Part shown: positions 30,130 to 38,333 of the stretch, in pieces | Position numbering within the stretch: position 1 is the first letter of the stretch | Layout: each line of letters starts with the position of its first letter | Assembly: GCA_041651995.1 (NCBI GenBank) | Contig: JBAZID010000007.1 | Span: 1-64,000 of the forward strand | DNA from: Sulfuricella sp. | Lineage (GTDB): Bacteria; Pseudomonadota; Gammaproteobacteria; Burkholderiales; Sulfuricellaceae | Length of the DNA: 64,000 nucleotides | Direction of reading: 5' to 3' | Made by a program: the position numbers and the translations under genes | The notes under the pieces: model-generated | The model's input: the letters and a program-made list of their open reading frames with translations, nothing else | Databases searched by the model: none | Told to the model about the DNA's origin: nothing

Positions 30130-32346
30130 ATGAACATGGACCAAGCGCTGCAAACCTTCCTCGTTGAAGCCCGCGAGCTGTTGCAGGCAATGGAGGAGGC
30201 GCTGCTCAACCTGGAATCCGAACCGGATGACAAGGAGGCGATTGGCGCCGTTTTCCGCGCTGCGCATACCATCAAGGGTTCGGCCGGGCTGTTCGGGCTG
30301 GATCCGATTGTCGCCTTTACCCATGTGGCCGAGAACGTGCTCGACAAGGTGCGCAATGGCGAGATCGCGGTCGACAGCGACCTGATCGCGCTGCTGCTTT
30401 CTTCCGGAGATCATATCGGCGACCTGGTGGAACAGGTGGCGGCGCAGGGGGGAGAGCCCGATGCGGCGGCACTTGCCAATGGCGAAAATCTTCTTGGAAA
30501 ACTGCGCGCCTACCTCAGTGTCGCGCCGGAAAGCGCGCCCGTGGCGCGGAAGAGCGTGGCGCCGCAGCCCCATGCAGAAGTGCATTCCAGCGGTGGCGGC
30601 CTGGTGGGGAGCGATACCTGGCACATTTCGCTGCGCTTTGGCCAGGACGTGCTGAAGAACGGCATGGACCCGCTGTCCTTTATCCGCTATCTCGCCACCC
30701 TGGGTGAAATCGTCAGCGTGGTCACGCTGCCCGATGCCATGCCCGCGGCGGACGAAATGGACCCGGAATGCAGCTACCTCGGCTTCGAGCTGGATTTCAG
30801 GAGCGATGCCGACAAGGCCGCCATCGAGGGCGTATTCGAATTCGTGCGCGACGACTGCAGTCTGCGTATTCTGCCGCCGCACAGCCGCGTCGAGGAATAT
30901 ATTCAGCTTATCAACGAACTGCCCGAGGACAAGATCCGGCTCGGTGACCTGCTGGTGAAAAGCGGGGCGCTCACCCAGAAGGAGATGGATGAATGCCTGT
31001 TCCTGCAAAGCCTGCTGGCTACCTCAGCGGAAAGCGAAGGCCAGCCGGAAACCGTTCCTGCGCTTGGAGAAATACTGATCGAGCAAGGCCGGGTGCAGCC
31101 GGAACTGGTGGATGCCGCGCTGAACAAGCAGAAGCAGGCGCGCGACAACAAGGCGCAGGAAAGCCGTTACATCCGCGTCCACGCCGACAAGCTCGACGAA
31201 CTCATCAACCTGGTGGGCGAACTGGTCATCGCCAGCGCATCGGCGGGCCTGCTGGCGCAGCGCTCGCGCGACATGCAGCTGCACGAGGCAACTTCCACCA
31301 TGTCGCGGCTGGTGGAGGAAATCCGCGATGGCGCGCTGCAACTGCGCATGGTGCAGATCGGCGAGACCTTCAACCGCTTCCATCGCGTGGTGCGCGACGT
31401 GAGCAAGGACCTGGGCAAGGACATCGGCTTGGTGATCAGCGGCGGCGAAACCGAGCTGGACAAGTCGGTGGTGGAAAAAATCGGCGATCCGCTCATGCAC
31501 CTGGTGCGCAACAGCATGGATCATGGCATCGAGTCCGCCCAGCTGCGCCAGCAGCGCGGCAAGCCGGCCAAGGGCACAGTGCGGCTCAATGCCTATCATG
31601 AATCGGGCAGCATCGTGATCGAGGTCGGCGACGACGGCGGCGGGCTGAACCGCGACAAGCTGCTGGCCAAGGGCATCGAGCGCGGCCTGGTGAGCGCGAA
31701 CCAGAACCTCACCGACCAGGAAGTGTACGGCCTGATCTTCGAGGCCGGATTTTCCACTGCCGAGGCGGTGACCAGCATTTCCGGGCGCGGCGTTGGCATG
31801 GACGTGGTGCGGCGCAACATCGAGGCGCTGCGCGGCCTGATCGAGATCGACAGCGCGCAGGGCGTTGGCACCACCATCCGCATCCGTCTGCCGCTGACCC
31901 TGGCGATCATTGACGGCTTCCTCATGGGTGTGGGCGGCTCTTCGTTCGTGGTGCCGCTCGATCTGGTGACGGAATGCATCGAACTGTCCGAGGCGGAGCG
32001 GCGCGAAACGCGCGAGAGCAATTACATCAACCTGCGCGGCACGGTGCTGCCCTTCCTGCGGCTGCGGCAACTGTTCGAGATACAGGGCAAGGCGGGGCGC
32101 TACGAAAATATCGTGGTGGTGCAGTACGGCGGGCAAAAGGCAGGACTGGTGGTGGACGAGTTGCTGGGCGAGTTCCAGACCGTGATCAAGCCGCTGGGGA
32201 AAATTTTCAGCCATCTGCGCGGCATCAGCGGATCGACCATCCTGGGCAGCGGCGAAGTGGCGCTGATCCTGGATGTGCCGGCGCTGGTGCAGGAAGTGGC
32301 GGGCAGCGCGCAAGGCGGGCAAAAACGCATCCCGGCTTCGGCGTGA
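30130..32346 (+). CDS. cheA: Chemotaxis histidine kinase CheA
   Basis: A 738-residue CheA that autophosphorylates and passes phosphate to CheY and CheB. The start ATG 30130 follows AAAGGAAAATTGC; an earlier in-frame GTG is weaker. Domains: Hpt (1-110, phospho-acceptor His46 in AAHTIKGSAGLFG), a CheY/CheB-binding-like module (about 155-255, WHISLRFGQDVLKNG), a helical linker of about 80 residues (RLGDLLVKSGALTQKEMDE), dimerisation (YIRVHADKLDELINLVGELV), HATPase (LMHLVRNSMDHGIE, GRGVGMDVVRRN) and a CheW-like domain at the end. The linker with two LGDLL/LGEIL helices is not in E. coli CheA. Confidence 0.96.
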   Translation: MNMDQALQTFLVEARELLQAMEEALLNLESEPDDKEAIGAVFRAAHTIKGSAGLFGLDPIVAFTHVAENVLDKVRNGEIAVDSDLIALLLSSGDHIGDLVEQVAAQGGEPDAAALANGENLLGKLRAYLSVAPESAPVARKSVAPQPHAEVHSSGGGLVGSDTWHISLRFGQDVLKNGMDPLSFIRYLATLGEIVSVVTLPDAMPAADEMDPECSYLGFELDFRSDADKAAIEGVFEFVRDDCSLRILPPHSRVEEYIQLINELPEDKIRLGDLLVKSGALTQKEMDECLFLQSLLATSAESEGQPETVPALGEILIEQGRVQPELVDAALNKQKQARDNKAQESRYIRVHADKLDELINLVGELVIASASAGLLAQRSRDMQLHEATSTMSRLVEEIRDGALQLRMVQIGETFNRFHRVVRDVSKDLGKDIGLVISGGETELDKSVVEKIGDPLMHLVRNSMDHGIESAQLRQQRGKPAKGTVRLNAYHESGSIVIEVGDDGGGLNRDKLLAKGIERGLVSANQNLTDQEVYGLIFEAGFSTAEAVTSISGRGVGMDVVRRNIEALRGLIEIDSAQGVGTTIRIRLPLTLAIIDGFLMGVGGSSFVVPLDLVTECIELSEAERRETRESNYINLRGTVLPFLRLRQLFEIQGKAGRYENIVVVQYGGQKAGLVVDELLGEFQTVIKPLGKIFSHLRGISGSTILGSGEVALILDVPALVQEVAGSAQGGQKRIPASA

Positions 32347-32359
32347 TATCGGGGAAATA

Positions 32360-32405
32360 GTAGGTCGGGCTTCAGCCCGAAATGTCGGGTTAAAACCCGA
32401 CCTAC
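32360..32405. repeat. GTAGGTCGGGCTTCAGCCCGA palindrome (copy 2)
   Basis: A 46-bp copy with three differences in the right arm (GGGTTAAAACCCGACCTAC). It lies between cheA and the PAS-MCP gene. Confidence 0.88.
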
Positions 32406-32435
32406 GGTCCAGGTTAATAACAAGGGGAAAGACCA

Positions 32436-35219
32436 ATGAGAACCAACATGCCGGTAACCAGCGTGGAACGCGAATTCAGGGACGGCGAGACCATCGTCTC
32501 CAAAACCGATCTCAAGGGCATCATTACCTATGTGAACCCTTATTTTTGCGAGATGAGCGGTTACAGCGAGCAGGAGTCGATCGGCCAGCCGCACAACTAT
32601 ATCCGCCACCCCGACATGCCGCCGGAAGCCTTTGCCGACCTGTGGACGACGCTCAAGGCCGGCAAGCCCTGGACCGGCATGGTCAAGAACCGCTGCAAGA
32701 ACGGCGACTATTACTGGGTCGAGGCCAACGCCACGCCGATTCTCGAAAATGGCCAGGTGGCGGGTTACATGTCGGTGCGCAGCAAACCCAGCCGCGCGCA
32801 GGTCGAGGCGGCGGATGCCGCCTACCGGCTGTTCCGCGAAGGCCGTGCCGGCAAGCTGCAGATCAGGGAGGGGAAAGCGGTACGCTCCGGCTTCCTCGAT
32901 AAGTTGAATGTTTTTAAAAATATTTCCGTCAAGGCGCGGCTGATCTTCCTGGCCGCTTTCCTCAGCCTGGGCATGATTGCGGTCGGCAGCTATGGCATGT
33001 TCGGCATCAGCCGGGCCAACGACAGCATGCTGAGCATCTATCAGGGCCGCACCGTTCCACTGGGGCAGATCACCGAAATCCAGCGCATGCTGCTGCAGAA
33101 CCGCCTGCGTATCGCGGTTTCCCTGGTGACGCCCACGCCGGATGAGATCAGGAAGAATACCGAGGTGATCGAAAAAAATATCGGGGAAATCAGTGCCATA
33201 TGGAAAGCGTACTCCGATACCCAGCTTGCCCCTGATGAGAAAAAACTGGCCGATAAATTTGCCGAGGACAGGGCCAAATTCGTCAAGGAAGGCCTGAAAC
33301 CCGCCATTGCCGCCCTGCGCGCCAACAATATCAAGGAAGCCAACAGGCTGGCGGTGGAAAACGTCCGCCCGCTGTACCAGCCGGTCGGTGAAGACATCGA
33401 GGCCATGAAGAAACTGTATCTTGAGTCCGGCAAGCATGACTATGAACGGGCGCAAGCCAACTACACTGCGCAGCGCAACCAGATCATCGCGGCTATCGCC
33501 ATCGCCGCGCTGCTGGCCGCTTTCATCGCGTTCCTGGTGATCCGCGCCGTTACCCGGCCGCTGGCCGCGACGATCGGCTTTTTCGAGCAGATCTCCCAGG
33601 GCAATTACAGCAACCGCATCGAAGTAAAGAATGAGGATGAAATCGGCAAGGTCCTGAACGCCCTGCGATCCATGCAGATCAAGATGGGCTTCGAGGTAAA
33701 CGATGCGAAGCGGCGTGCCGACGAATCCCTGCGCATCACCAACGCGCTCGACAATGCTTCCACCGGCATCATGATCGCAGACAACGACCTCAACATCATT
33801 TACATCAACAAGGCGGTGCAGGACATGCTGAAAAACGCCGAGTCCGACATCAGGAAAGACCTGCCGGATTTCAGCGCCGACAAGCTGCAGGGCGCCAATA
33901 TCGACGTGTTCCACAAGAATCCGGCGCACCAGCGCCAGTTGCTGAAAACCTTCACCACCACCTACAAGGCGACCATCAATATCGGCGGGCGCACTTTCCG
34001 CCTTGCCGCCAACCCCGTTTTCAATGCGGCGGGGCAACGCCTGGGCGCTTCGGTGGAGTGGATCGATGCGACCGAGGAAGTGAAGGTGGAGGAAGAAGTG
34101 AAGCGCATCGTGGATGCGGCGGTGTCCGGCGATCTTTCGCAGCGCATCGTCATGGAAGGCAAGGAAGGCTTCATGAAGTCGCTGGGCGAGGGCATCAACA
34201 ACCTGACCGAGGTGTCCGAGGATGTCATCAATGAAAGCATCCGGGTGATCGAGCTGGTGTCCCAGGGCGACCTGACCCAGACCATAGACCGCGAGTATTA
34301 CGGCAGCTTCAAGCAGCTCAAGGACGCCACCAACGATACGGTGAAAAAACTCTCCAGCACCATCGACGAGGTGCGCAGCGCGGCGGATTCGCTCACCGGC
34401 GCCTCCGAGCAGATCAGCGCCACGGCGCAGTCGCTTTCCCAGGCGACCAGCGAACAGGCGGCCAGCGTGGAACAGACCAGCGCCTCGATCGAGCAGATGA
34501 GCGCCTCCATCAGCCAGAACACCGAGAATGCCAAGGTGACCGACGGCATGGCCGCCAAGGCGGCCAAGGAAGCCAGCGAGGGCGGCGTGGCGGTGAAGGA
34601 AACGGTGGGCGCGATGAAGCAGATCGCCGGGAAGATCGGCATCATCGACGACATCGCCTACCAGACCAACCTGCTGGCCCTGAACGCGGCCATCGAGGCC
34701 GCACGGGCCGGTGAGCATGGCAAGGGTTTCGCGGTGGTGGCGGCGGAAGTGCGCAAGCTGGCCGAGCGCAGCCAGGTGGCGGCGCAGGAAATCGGCGAGC
34801 TGGCGGGCGACAGCGTGATGCAGGCGGAAACGGCCGGAAAATTGCTGGACGAAATGGTGCCCTCGATCAACAAAACTTCCGACCTGGTGCAGGAAATCAC
34901 CGCGGCTTCGGAGGAGCAGTCCGCCGGGGTCGGGCAGATCAACACGGCCATGAACCAGATGAACCAGATTACCCAGCAGAACGCCTCGGCTTCCGAGGAA
35001 CTGGCGGCGACGGCGGAGGAAATGAGCGGCCAGGCGGAACAGTTGCAGGAGCTGATGGCGTTTTTCAAGCTGGCGGGCGGCGCTGCGGTGCCGGAAAGAA
35101 AAGCACCCATAAGGAAAACCGCAAAAACAGGCGAGGCCCGGGCTCCGGCGCATTGGGAAGGTCAGGCAGCAACGCCTGCTGCCGTGTCTCTCGATGAACT
35201 CGAGTTCGTCAAATTCTAG
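32436..35219 (+). CDS. Aer-like PAS methyl-accepting chemotaxis protein
   Basis: A 927-residue receptor. The N-terminal PAS (about 15-115) is Aer-like (YFCEMSGYSEQE, IRHPDMPPEAFADLW), a type that commonly binds FAD and reports redox or oxygen. A membrane segment (about 168-188), a periplasmic four-helix bundle (about 190-345), a second membrane segment (349-369) and HAMP follow. A second PAS (about 440-545) precedes the methylation helices and the tip near 739-775 (YQTNLLALNAAIEAARAGEH abridged at 20). The C-terminus ends LDELEFVKF, without an NWETF-like CheR/CheB docking peptide. AAGGGGAAAGACCA gives the ribosome site. Confidence 0.94.
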   Translation: MRTNMPVTSVEREFRDGETIVSKTDLKGIITYVNPYFCEMSGYSEQESIGQPHNYIRHPDMPPEAFADLWTTLKAGKPWTGMVKNRCKNGDYYWVEANATPILENGQVAGYMSVRSKPSRAQVEAADAAYRLFREGRAGKLQIREGKAVRSGFLDKLNVFKNISVKARLIFLAAFLSLGMIAVGSYGMFGISRANDSMLSIYQGRTVPLGQITEIQRMLLQNRLRIAVSLVTPTPDEIRKNTEVIEKNIGEISAIWKAYSDTQLAPDEKKLADKFAEDRAKFVKEGLKPAIAALRANNIKEANRLAVENVRPLYQPVGEDIEAMKKLYLESGKHDYERAQANYTAQRNQIIAAIAIAALLAAFIAFLVIRAVTRPLAATIGFFEQISQGNYSNRIEVKNEDEIGKVLNALRSMQIKMGFEVNDAKRRADESLRITNALDNASTGIMIADNDLNIIYINKAVQDMLKNAESDIRKDLPDFSADKLQGANIDVFHKNPAHQRQLLKTFTTTYKATINIGGRTFRLAANPVFNAAGQRLGASVEWIDATEEVKVEEEVKRIVDAAVSGDLSQRIVMEGKEGFMKSLGEGINNLTEVSEDVINESIRVIELVSQGDLTQTIDREYYGSFKQLKDATNDTVKKLSSTIDEVRSAADSLTGASEQISATAQSLSQATSEQAASVEQTSASIEQMSASISQNTENAKVTDGMAAKAAKEASEGGVAVKETVGAMKQIAGKIGIIDDIAYQTNLLALNAAIEAARAGEHGKGFAVVAAEVRKLAERSQVAAQEIGELAGDSVMQAETAGKLLDEMVPSINKTSDLVQEITAASEEQSAGVGQINTAMNQMNQITQQNASASEELAATAEEMSGQAEQLQELMAFFKLAGGAAVPERKAPIRKTAKTGEARAPAHWEGQAATPAAVSLDELEFVKF

Positions 35220-35228
35220 GAGAGCGTC

Positions 35229-35372
35229 ATGAGTGCAATCGTCATTGTCGTAGGTCGGGCTTCAGCCCGACATTTCGGGCTGTGCCCGTTAAGGGTATCC
35301 CCGCCGGGAATGGATGCTTCGCATCTCGTTCCGGCGAGAAAGCCCGACCTACAGTTCCTTAAAATTCGCTAG
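35229..35372 (+). other. Small ORF broken into by a palindromic repeat
   Basis: ATG 35229 has a good ribosome site (AGGAGAGCGTC) and encodes MSAIVIV, after which the frame runs straight into the GTAGGTCGGG repeat and continues to TAG 35370-35372 (47 codons). Most of the product is repeat-encoded. It looks like the first codons of a former gene, or of a displaced cheW start, cut by repeat insertion. A functional peptide is not demonstrated. Confidence 0.4.
35250..35352. repeat. GTAGGTCGGGCTTCAGCCCGA palindrome, interrupted (copy 3)
   Basis: The left arm and centre are normal (35250-35282), then about 57 foreign bases precede the end of the right arm (AAGCCCGACCTAC, 35340-35352). The interruption contains its own imperfect hairpin, CGCCGGGAATGGATGC-TTC-GCATCTCGTTCCGGCG (quoted in two arms). 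It is a repeat inside a repeat. Confidence 0.85.
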
Positions 35373-35382
35373 GGGCGGGATT

Positions 35383-35913
35383 ATGGGCGCACTGATGCAA
35401 GCGGATCAGCAGGTCGCGGTTTCCGCCGTGGAGCAGGACCAGAACCAGTACCTGACCTTCATGCTGGGCGGGGAAATGTTCGCCATCCCGATTCTCAATA
35501 TCAAGGAAATCATCGAGTACGGCCATCTCACCACGGTGCCGATGATGCCGGAATTCATCCGCGGGGTGATCAACCTGCGCGGCAGCGTGGTGCCGGTGAT
35601 CGGCCTGTCGGCCCGCTTCGGCAGGGAAAGCACGGAAATCACCCGCCGCACCTGCATCGTGATCATCGAAATCGAGTCCGAGGGCGAGCTTCAGGATATC
35701 GGGGTGGTGGTGGATACGGTCAACGAGGTGCTCGAGATCCCCGCCCAGGAGGTCGAGCCGGCGCCTTCCTTCGGCGCGGTGATCCGTACCGATTTCATCC
35801 AGGGCATGGGGAAAATCAATGGCAAGTTCGTGATTATCCTGAACGTGAACCACGTCCTGTCGATTGACGAAATGACCATGCTGAGCCAGATCGGTGGCGC
35901 AGGAGAAGCGTAG
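35383..35913 (+). CDS. cheW: Chemotaxis coupling protein CheW
   Basis: A 176-residue CheW that links receptors to CheA. The start ATG 35383 follows AGGGGCGGGATT; the frame upstream only reads repeat sequence. The fold signature is clear: YLTFMLGGEMFAIPILNIKEI, then TTVPMMPEFIRGVINLRGSV, VVDTVNEVLEI and GKFVIILNVN (each within the CheW-like domain, residues about 20-165). The stop TAG is formed by the first bases of the GTAGGAG repeat that follows. Confidence 0.95.
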   Translation: MGALMQADQQVAVSAVEQDQNQYLTFMLGGEMFAIPILNIKEIIEYGHLTTVPMMPEFIRGVINLRGSVVPVIGLSARFGRESTEITRRTCIVIIEIESEGELQDIGVVVDTVNEVLEIPAQEVEPAPSFGAVIRTDFIQGMGKINGKFVIILNVNHVLSIDEMTMLSQIGGAGEA

Positions 35914-35942
35914 GAGCGCCGCCCCCGGCGCGAAGGCGGGGG
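35910..35942. repeat. Short GTAGGAGCGCCGCCCCCGGCG repeat overlapping a stop codon
   Basis: A truncated member of the GTAGGAGCGGCGCC family. The TAG in its GTAGGAG start is the cheW stop codon, as at the NarL-type regulator (27459). Confidence 0.65.
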
Positions 35943-35963
35943 AAATCGGAAAATCAATGAGTT

Positions 35964-36009
35964 GTAGGTCGGGTTTTAACCCGACATTTCGGGCTGAAGC
36001 CCGACCTAC
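35964..36009. repeat. GTAGGTCGGG palindrome (copy 4)
   Basis: A 46-bp copy with left arm GTAGGTCGGGTTTTAACCCG, ACATTT centre and right arm CGGGCTGAAGCCCGACCTAC. It lies between cheW and the mini-receptor gene. Confidence 0.88.
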
Positions 36010-36046
36010 GCCCAAATGGGTTATCTGGGTTTAACAGGAGCAGGAC

Positions 36047-36643
36047 ATGAAGGATATCGTGAGCGAGGCGGCGGCTGATCTGCACCGCGTGGTCAGGATC
36101 AACGAGGAAATCAAGAAAGTGGTGCGGATTTCCTCCGAAGTGAACCTGGTGGCCCTGAACGCCATGCTGACCGCCAAGCGCTCGGGGGAAAAATCGCGCG
36201 GCTTCGGCGTGGTGTCGTCTGAATTGCGCGTTTTCAGCGGCAAGCTGGAGCATTTCATGACCGATCTCGAAGCGCCGATTTTCGAATTGCTCAAGGGCGT
36301 TGCCCAGCGGCTGAAACAGGCGCGGGTGCAACGCCATTTCGCCCTGGCCATGCTCGGCGGTGACAGCGCAAAGCGCCTGCTGACGCCGGTCGTGGCGCGC
36401 AAGGGGGCGGAGCTGGCAGCTGGCGGAGAAATGGTGAAGCGGGACTGGAAGCGGCTCTCCATGCTGCTCAACCGGGCGCTGCAATTGTGCGAAATGGGCG
36501 GCGCGCTGTCGCGCAGCGCCAAGATCGAGGCGGTTTATGGCGGGGACATGACGGCATCGCTCAAGCAGGTGTCGAACCAGATCGAGCAGACGGTGGAAAG
36601 CATTCTGACCATCATCAAGGCGCTCAGAAGCGAGATGTGTTGA
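36047..36643 (+). CDS. Soluble mini-receptor with a degenerate MCP tip
   Basis: A 198-residue helical protein without membrane segments or sensor domain. Residues about 28-66 (ISSEVNLVALNAMLTAKRSG, then EKSRGFGVVSSELRVFS) align with the MCP hairpin tip that touches CheA and CheW (IAxQTNLLALNAAIEAARAGExGRGFAVVAxEVRxLA), but several contact positions differ. The rest is helical, ending with a segment like an MCP C-terminal helix. It may cap receptor arrays, compete for CheW, or receive a signal from the diiron protein encoded seven bases downstream. Strong ribosome site GGAGCAGGAC. The function is inferred only. Confidence 0.75.
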   Translation: MKDIVSEAAADLHRVVRINEEIKKVVRISSEVNLVALNAMLTAKRSGEKSRGFGVVSSELRVFSGKLEHFMTDLEAPIFELLKGVAQRLKQARVQRHFALAMLGGDSAKRLLTPVVARKGAELAAGGEMVKRDWKRLSMLLNRALQLCEMGGALSRSAKIEAVYGGDMTASLKQVSNQIEQTVESILTIIKALRSEMC

Positions 36644-36650
36644 GGAAAAA

Positions 36651-37385
36651 ATGAAAAAATTCACTTATATCTACGAAGATGGTGGCCACAAGTGGGCGGC
36701 GATTTCGCGCGACCCGCAAAAGCCGGATTTCCTGGTCGACACCAACGAATACCTGGTGATCAACGGCAATCAGGCGATTCTGACCGACCCGGGCGGGATG
36801 GAAGTCTTTTCAGCGGTGTTTTCGGCTATTAGCACCGAATTCGACCCGCAGAATATCCGCCACATCTTCGCCTCGCACCAGGACCCGGATGTGATTTCCT
36901 CGCTCGGCCTGTGGCTGGATTTCAATCCGGAGCTGAAGTGTTACCTGAGCTGGCTGTGGGCAGGTTTCATCCCGCATTTCGGCGGCAACGCCAGCACCTT
37001 CGTCCAGCTTCCCGACGAGGGGATGGCCCTGACGCTGAACGGACTGAGCCTGGAAGCGCTTCCGGCCCATTACCTGCATTCCTCGGGCAATTTTCATCTC
37101 TACGATCCGAAGGCCAGAATCCTCTTCAGCGGCGACGTGGGCGCGGCCCTGCTGCCGCCCGGCGAGGATGGCCTGTTGGTCGAGAATTTCAGCAAGCATA
37201 TCCGCCATGCGGAAGGGTTCCACCGCCGCTGGATGGGCTCGAACGAGGCCAAGCAGAAATGGTGCCGCCGCGTGGACAGCATGGAGATCGACATGCTGTG
37301 CCCGCAACATGGCGCCATCTATCAGGGGCAGGACGTGAAGCGTTTCATCAACTGGCTGAGCGACCTGGACGTGGGTTTGAAATAG
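36651..37385 (+). CDS. ODP-like oxygen-binding diiron protein (MBL fold)
   Basis: A 244-residue metallo-beta-lactamase-fold protein of the flavodiiron/ODP group. The metal ligands can be followed: His76-Q-Asp78-P-Asp80 (HxDxD, compared with HxExD in flavodiiron proteins), His140 or His143 in PAHYLHSSG, Asp162 in FSGDVGA, and His220 in CPQHG. No flavodoxin domain follows. In Treponema denticola an ODP protein with a diiron centre serves as an oxygen sensor for chemotaxis. The gene lies inside the che cluster, directly behind the mini-receptor, so an oxygen or Fe-sensing input to CheA is likely. An ordinary MBL hydrolase role is less likely. Confidence 0.88.
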   Translation: MKKFTYIYEDGGHKWAAISRDPQKPDFLVDTNEYLVINGNQAILTDPGGMEVFSAVFSAISTEFDPQNIRHIFASHQDPDVISSLGLWLDFNPELKCYLSWLWAGFIPHFGGNASTFVQLPDEGMALTLNGLSLEALPAHYLHSSGNFHLYDPKARILFSGDVGAALLPPGEDGLLVENFSKHIRHAEGFHRRWMGSNEAKQKWCRRVDSMEIDMLCPQHGAIYQGQDVKRFINWLSDLDVGLK

Positions 37386-37418
37386 GCATGTAGGGCAAAA
37401 CACAGCGTGCCCAACCTT

Positions 37419-37500
37419 GTCATTGCGAGCGTAGCGAAGCAATCTTGATTTGCTGAATGCAACGACAAAAATTAGATTGCTTCGCTACGCTCGCAATGAC
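37419..37500. repeat. GTCATTGCGAGCGTAGCGAAG palindromic repeat (copy 2)
   Basis: Left arm GTCATTGCGAGCGTAGCGAA, GCAATC; right arm GATTGC, TTCGCTACGCTCGCAATGAC. It sits in the 141-base gap between the diiron protein gene and cheR, ending 26 bases before the cheR start. Related to 24234-24312. Confidence 0.88.
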
Positions 37501-37526
37501 AGCAAGGCGAATTTTGGAGAAGAATA

Positions 37527-38333
37527 ATGGAAGCAGTTCCGATTTCCGACCAGGAGTTCAGCCAGTTTCAGCGGCTGATTCACCAGCTTGCCGGAATCAG
37601 TTTGTCCCCGGCCAAGAAGGCGCTGGTGTGCGGGCGCCTGGGAAAACGCCTGGCCCAGCACCATCTGCACAGTTATGGCGAATATTTCAAGCTGCTGACC
37701 GACCGGCATCACCAGGATGAACTGCAGATGGCGGTGGATCTGCTTACCACCAATGAAACCTATTTTTTCCGCGAAACCAAGCATTTCGATTTTTTGCGCC
37801 AGCAGGTTGCTGCCGCCCATAAGCCGGGCAAGCTTTTCCGGGTGTGGAGCGCGGCCTGCTCCAGCGGCGAGGAGCCTTACAGCATCGCCATGGTTCTGGC
37901 CGATCTGCTGGGCGACGGCCAGTGGGAAGTGGTGGCTTCCGACATCAGCACGCGGGTGCTGGAAAAGGCGCGCAAGGGGCATTATCCGCTGGAGCGGACC
38001 AGCGGTATTTCACACGAGCATCTGTCGCGTTACTGCCTGAAGGGTGTCGGTTCGCAGGCAGGCACCCTGCTGGTGGAGAAAACCTTGCGCAGCCGGGTGA
38101 CTTTCACGCAGCTCAATCTGAGCAAGCCACTGCCGTCACTGGGCGAATTCGACCTGATTTTTCTGCGCAACGTGATGATCTATTTCGACATGGAAACCAA
38201 GCGCCAGGTGGTGCAGCGCATGCTGCCGCTGCTCAGGGCGGGAGGCCATTTCCTGGTCGGCCATTCGGAAAGCCTGAACGGCGTGGTGGATACGCTCCAG
38301 GCCATCGCCCCGGCGATTTACCGCAAGCCATGA
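37527..38333 (+). CDS. cheR: Chemotaxis protein methyltransferase CheR
   Basis: A 268-residue enzyme that methylates glutamates on chemoreceptors using S-adenosylmethionine. The N-terminal helical domain (1-80) is followed by TTNETYFFRE, the SAM-binding RVWSAACSSGEEPYSIAM, and FDLIFLRNVMIYFD, all typical. It lacks the C-terminal extensions seen in some CheR proteins. A GGAGAAGAATA ribosome site sets the start at ATG 37527. It overlaps cheD by four bases. Confidence 0.95.
   Translation: MEAVPISDQEFSQFQRLIHQLAGISLSPAKKALVCGRLGKRLAQHHLHSYGEYFKLLTDRHHQDELQMAVDLLTTNETYFFRETKHFDFLRQQVAAAHKPGKLFRVWSAACSSGEEPYSIAMVLADLLGDGQWEVVASDISTRVLEKARKGHYPLERTSGISHEHLSRYCLKGVGSQAGTLLVEKTLRSRVTFTQLNLSKPLPSLGEFDLIFLRNVMIYFDMETKRQVVQRMLPLLRAGGHFLVGHSESLNGVVDTLQAIAPAIYRKP

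Noticed and set aside
32100..35153. A 1017-codon open frame on the minus strand opposite the PAS-MCP gene, and similar long antisense frames (2725-3963, 6070-7683, 13490-15352, 16930-18321, 25128-26603)
   Set aside because: They lie opposite clear genes, have low-complexity His/Gln/Arg-rich composition typical of GC-rich third-codon bias, and show no domain.
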